In this document: positions 62,781 through 64,000 of the stretch, in pieces | How positions within the stretch are numbered: position 1 is the stretch's first letter | Layout: every line of letters starts with the position of its first letter | Assembly: GCF_020622345.1 (NCBI RefSeq) | Contig: NZ_JACNMO010000028.1 | Coordinates: forward strand, 1 to 64,000 | From: Roseobacter weihaiensis | GTDB taxonomy: Bacteria; Pseudomonadota; Alphaproteobacteria; Rhodobacterales; Rhodobacteraceae | Length of the DNA: 64,000 nt | Direction of reading: 5' to 3' | Program-made: the position numbers and the translations under genes | The notes under the pieces: model-generated | The model's input: only the letters and a program-made list of their open reading frames with translations | The model's database searches: none | Told to the model about the DNA's origin: nothing

Positions 62781-64000
62781 CTATCCCAAAAGCCCGCGCC
62801 CCTGCATCAGTGCGGATTGCATGGTCTTGATCACGACGAAAGCATCCCGCAGGTGGCTGCGTTCAAAGTCCGACAGCGTGTCGGGCGGCAGGTAGTTATC
62901 AGGTGCTTTGCCCTGTTTGATGCGGCGTGCCTGATGCTCCAGCCGCGTTTGCGCCACAAGATCGTAAGCCTCCAGCAGATCGCGCCCTCCCTTGGCGCTG
63001 GTGATTTTGGCCGCAAGGGCGGCCTTCAGCCGCGCCCGTGTGTTGATCTCTGGCAGCCGGCCCTGCAACGCATACATCCGGCCCAGATCGACCACGGGCA
63101 CGACGCCGTTGAGCTTGGTGTCGATGGTCTTGCGGTGATCGCCCGAGCTGATGGTGGCCAACCCCCGCAACAGACCCAGCGGCGTCTGATGCGTCAGCGA
63201 GTTGCTGGCCATATGCGCGGTAAAGATCGAATTCTTTGACGCGGCTTTCAGCGTTTTTCGCTGCAGTCCGTCAAACAGCGTTGCATCACCGCCGATAGGG
63301 CGCAGGTCAAACATCACCGAGGCCAGCATCTGGGCCTCTTTACTGGGGTGCTCGATCCACCCCTTGAAGTAATCCAACCAGACCGACACCGGCTGGCACC
63401 AGCGCGGGTTGGTGGCCATCATATCGCCGGGACAATAGACATAACCGCAGGCATCGAGCCCGTCGCTGACGAATTTGGCGAGCTCTTGGAAATAGGCCGT
63501 GTCACTCTCCGTGACACCGTCTTCCAGAATGAGGCAATTGTCCTGATCCGACACGCCGGTCTGTTCCTGCCGGCCTTGCGAGCCGCAGGCCAGCCACAGG
63601 TAGCGCGCAGGGGCGGGGCCGAGCGTCTCTTCGGCCAGGGTCAGCAGGCGGCGGGTGACCACATCGGCCACATCGGTAATCATCCGGGTCACAACGTCAT
63701 GGCGGTTGCCTGCGCTCACCAGGTGCAAGAGCAGCTCGGGAATGCGGCTTGTGACCTCCGCCAGGGCCTTGATCGTCGTCGCACGGGCCGCATCCGCGAC
63801 AAGCCCCGCCGCGGTCGTGGCCTGAAAGCGGGTCAGATCGGTCTGCGTCACAATCCCCACAAGGCGGCCCGCCTCGACAATGGGCAGGTGGCCAAGCCGG
63901 TATTCCATCATCATGTGCAGCACATCTGACCCGATGGCGGTCGGGGGCAGAAACCGCGGGCCGGCTGTCATGATCGACTGGACTTCGGTGTCCGGGTCCT
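62781..64000 (-). CDS. DUF294 nucleotidyltransferase-like protein with CBS domains, 5' end outside the window
   Basis: The reading frame is still open at the right window edge, so the N-terminus is missing. The visible 406 codons begin inside a CBS pair (MEYRLGHLPIVEAGRLVGIV) and continue into a DUF294 nucleotidyltransferase-like domain with LACGSQGRQEQTGVSDQDNC, a GS-x9-D-x-D pattern like that of GlnD-type enzymes, then a C-terminal substrate-binding domain. Such proteins often lie next to acetate permease genes. Its partners downstream are the membrane protein and the exonuclease-sensor. Confidence 0.85.
   Translation of the reverse strand, partial: DPDTEVQSIMTAGPRFLPPTAIGSDVLHMMMEYRLGHLPIVEAGRLVGIVTQTDLTRFQATTAAGLVADAARATTIKALAEVTSRIPELLLHLVSAGNRHDVVTRMITDVADVVTRRLLTLAEETLGPAPARYLWLACGSQGRQEQTGVSDQDNCLILEDGVTESDTAYFQELAKFVSDGLDACGYVYCPGDMMATNPRWCQPVSVWLDYFKGWIEHPSKEAQMLASVMFDLRPIGGDATLFDGLQRKTLKAASKNSIFTAHMASNSLTHQTPLGLLRGLATISSGDHRKTIDTKLNGVVPVVDLGRMYALQGRLPEINTRARLKAALAAKITSAKGGRDLLEAYDLVAQTRLEHQARRIKQGKAPDNYLPPDTLSDFERSHLRDAFVVIKTMQSALMQGRGLLG

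Overview
The window looks like a chromosomal stretch from a marine alphaproteobacterium of the Roseobacter group (Rhodobacteraceae). The evidence is high GC with strong GC3, the conserved run murA - DUF2948 - hisD - UPF0262 - low-Mr phosphatase, a Rhodobacter-type porin, a VPLPA-CTERM protein, a DUF3775 protein, FnrL-type boxes and both TTT- and TauABC-type uptake systems. The species cannot be named from the sequence alone.

Layout. (1) 1-5.1 kb: the 3' part of an IS3-family transposase cut by the window edge, a Tat-exported CpdB-like nucleotidase, a secreted protein gene broken by one missing base in a C-run, and a GDSL hydrolase with a VPLPA-CTERM sorting tail. (2) 5.1-19.4 kb: the most distinctive block. 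A fumarylpyruvate-hydrolase-like gene diverges from a GntR/FCD regulator, which leads a nearly continuous operon: TauABC-type ABC importer, 4,5-dihydroxyphthalate-decarboxylase-like protein, TauE/SafE carrier, TctCBA importer, LVIVD-repeat protein, OsmC-type peroxidase, and a two-subunit molybdenum hydroxylase. I read it as a catabolic operon for an unidentified, probably (hetero)aromatic, carboxylate. It ends at the stump of a tyrosine recombinase. (3) 19.4-36 kb: mostly housekeeping and small conserved genes (tRNA-Thr, murA, hisD, lepA, porin), plus a cyclooxygenase-like heme peroxidase next to a pseudoazurin-like cupredoxin, a 502-residue protein I do not recognise, and an AT-rich pair of unknown genes.

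(4) 36-37.3 kb: two small genes, each behind an identical FNR-type box (a 59-residue membrane protein and a DksA/TraR zinc-finger protein), and two paralogous entericidin-like lipoproteins of 38 and 40 residues. (5) 37.3-43.8 kb: a seven-gene minus-strand cassette with every junction overlapping by 4 to 11 bases: four glycosyltransferases, a histidine phosphatase, a polysaccharide deacetylase and a small methyltransferase. The glycan it makes is unknown. (6) 44.1-53.8 kb: a large MscS-type channel, a YejABEF-like peptide ABC importer with the ATPase gene first, a paralog of the small methyltransferase, and rpe. (7) 54-60.8 kb: redoxin, iron alcohol dehydrogenase, TSUP carrier, gnd, and an idonate/gluconate dehydrogenase pair that diverges around a LacI-type operator, suggesting sugar-acid use through 6-phosphogluconate. 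(8) 60.8-64 kb: a membrane sensor fused to a DnaQ-type exonuclease, a membrane protein and a DUF294/CBS nucleotidyltransferase-like gene that runs off the window.

No CRISPR array, rRNA or intact mobile element is present. All functions are inferred from motifs and family knowledge read by eye; no database search was run.
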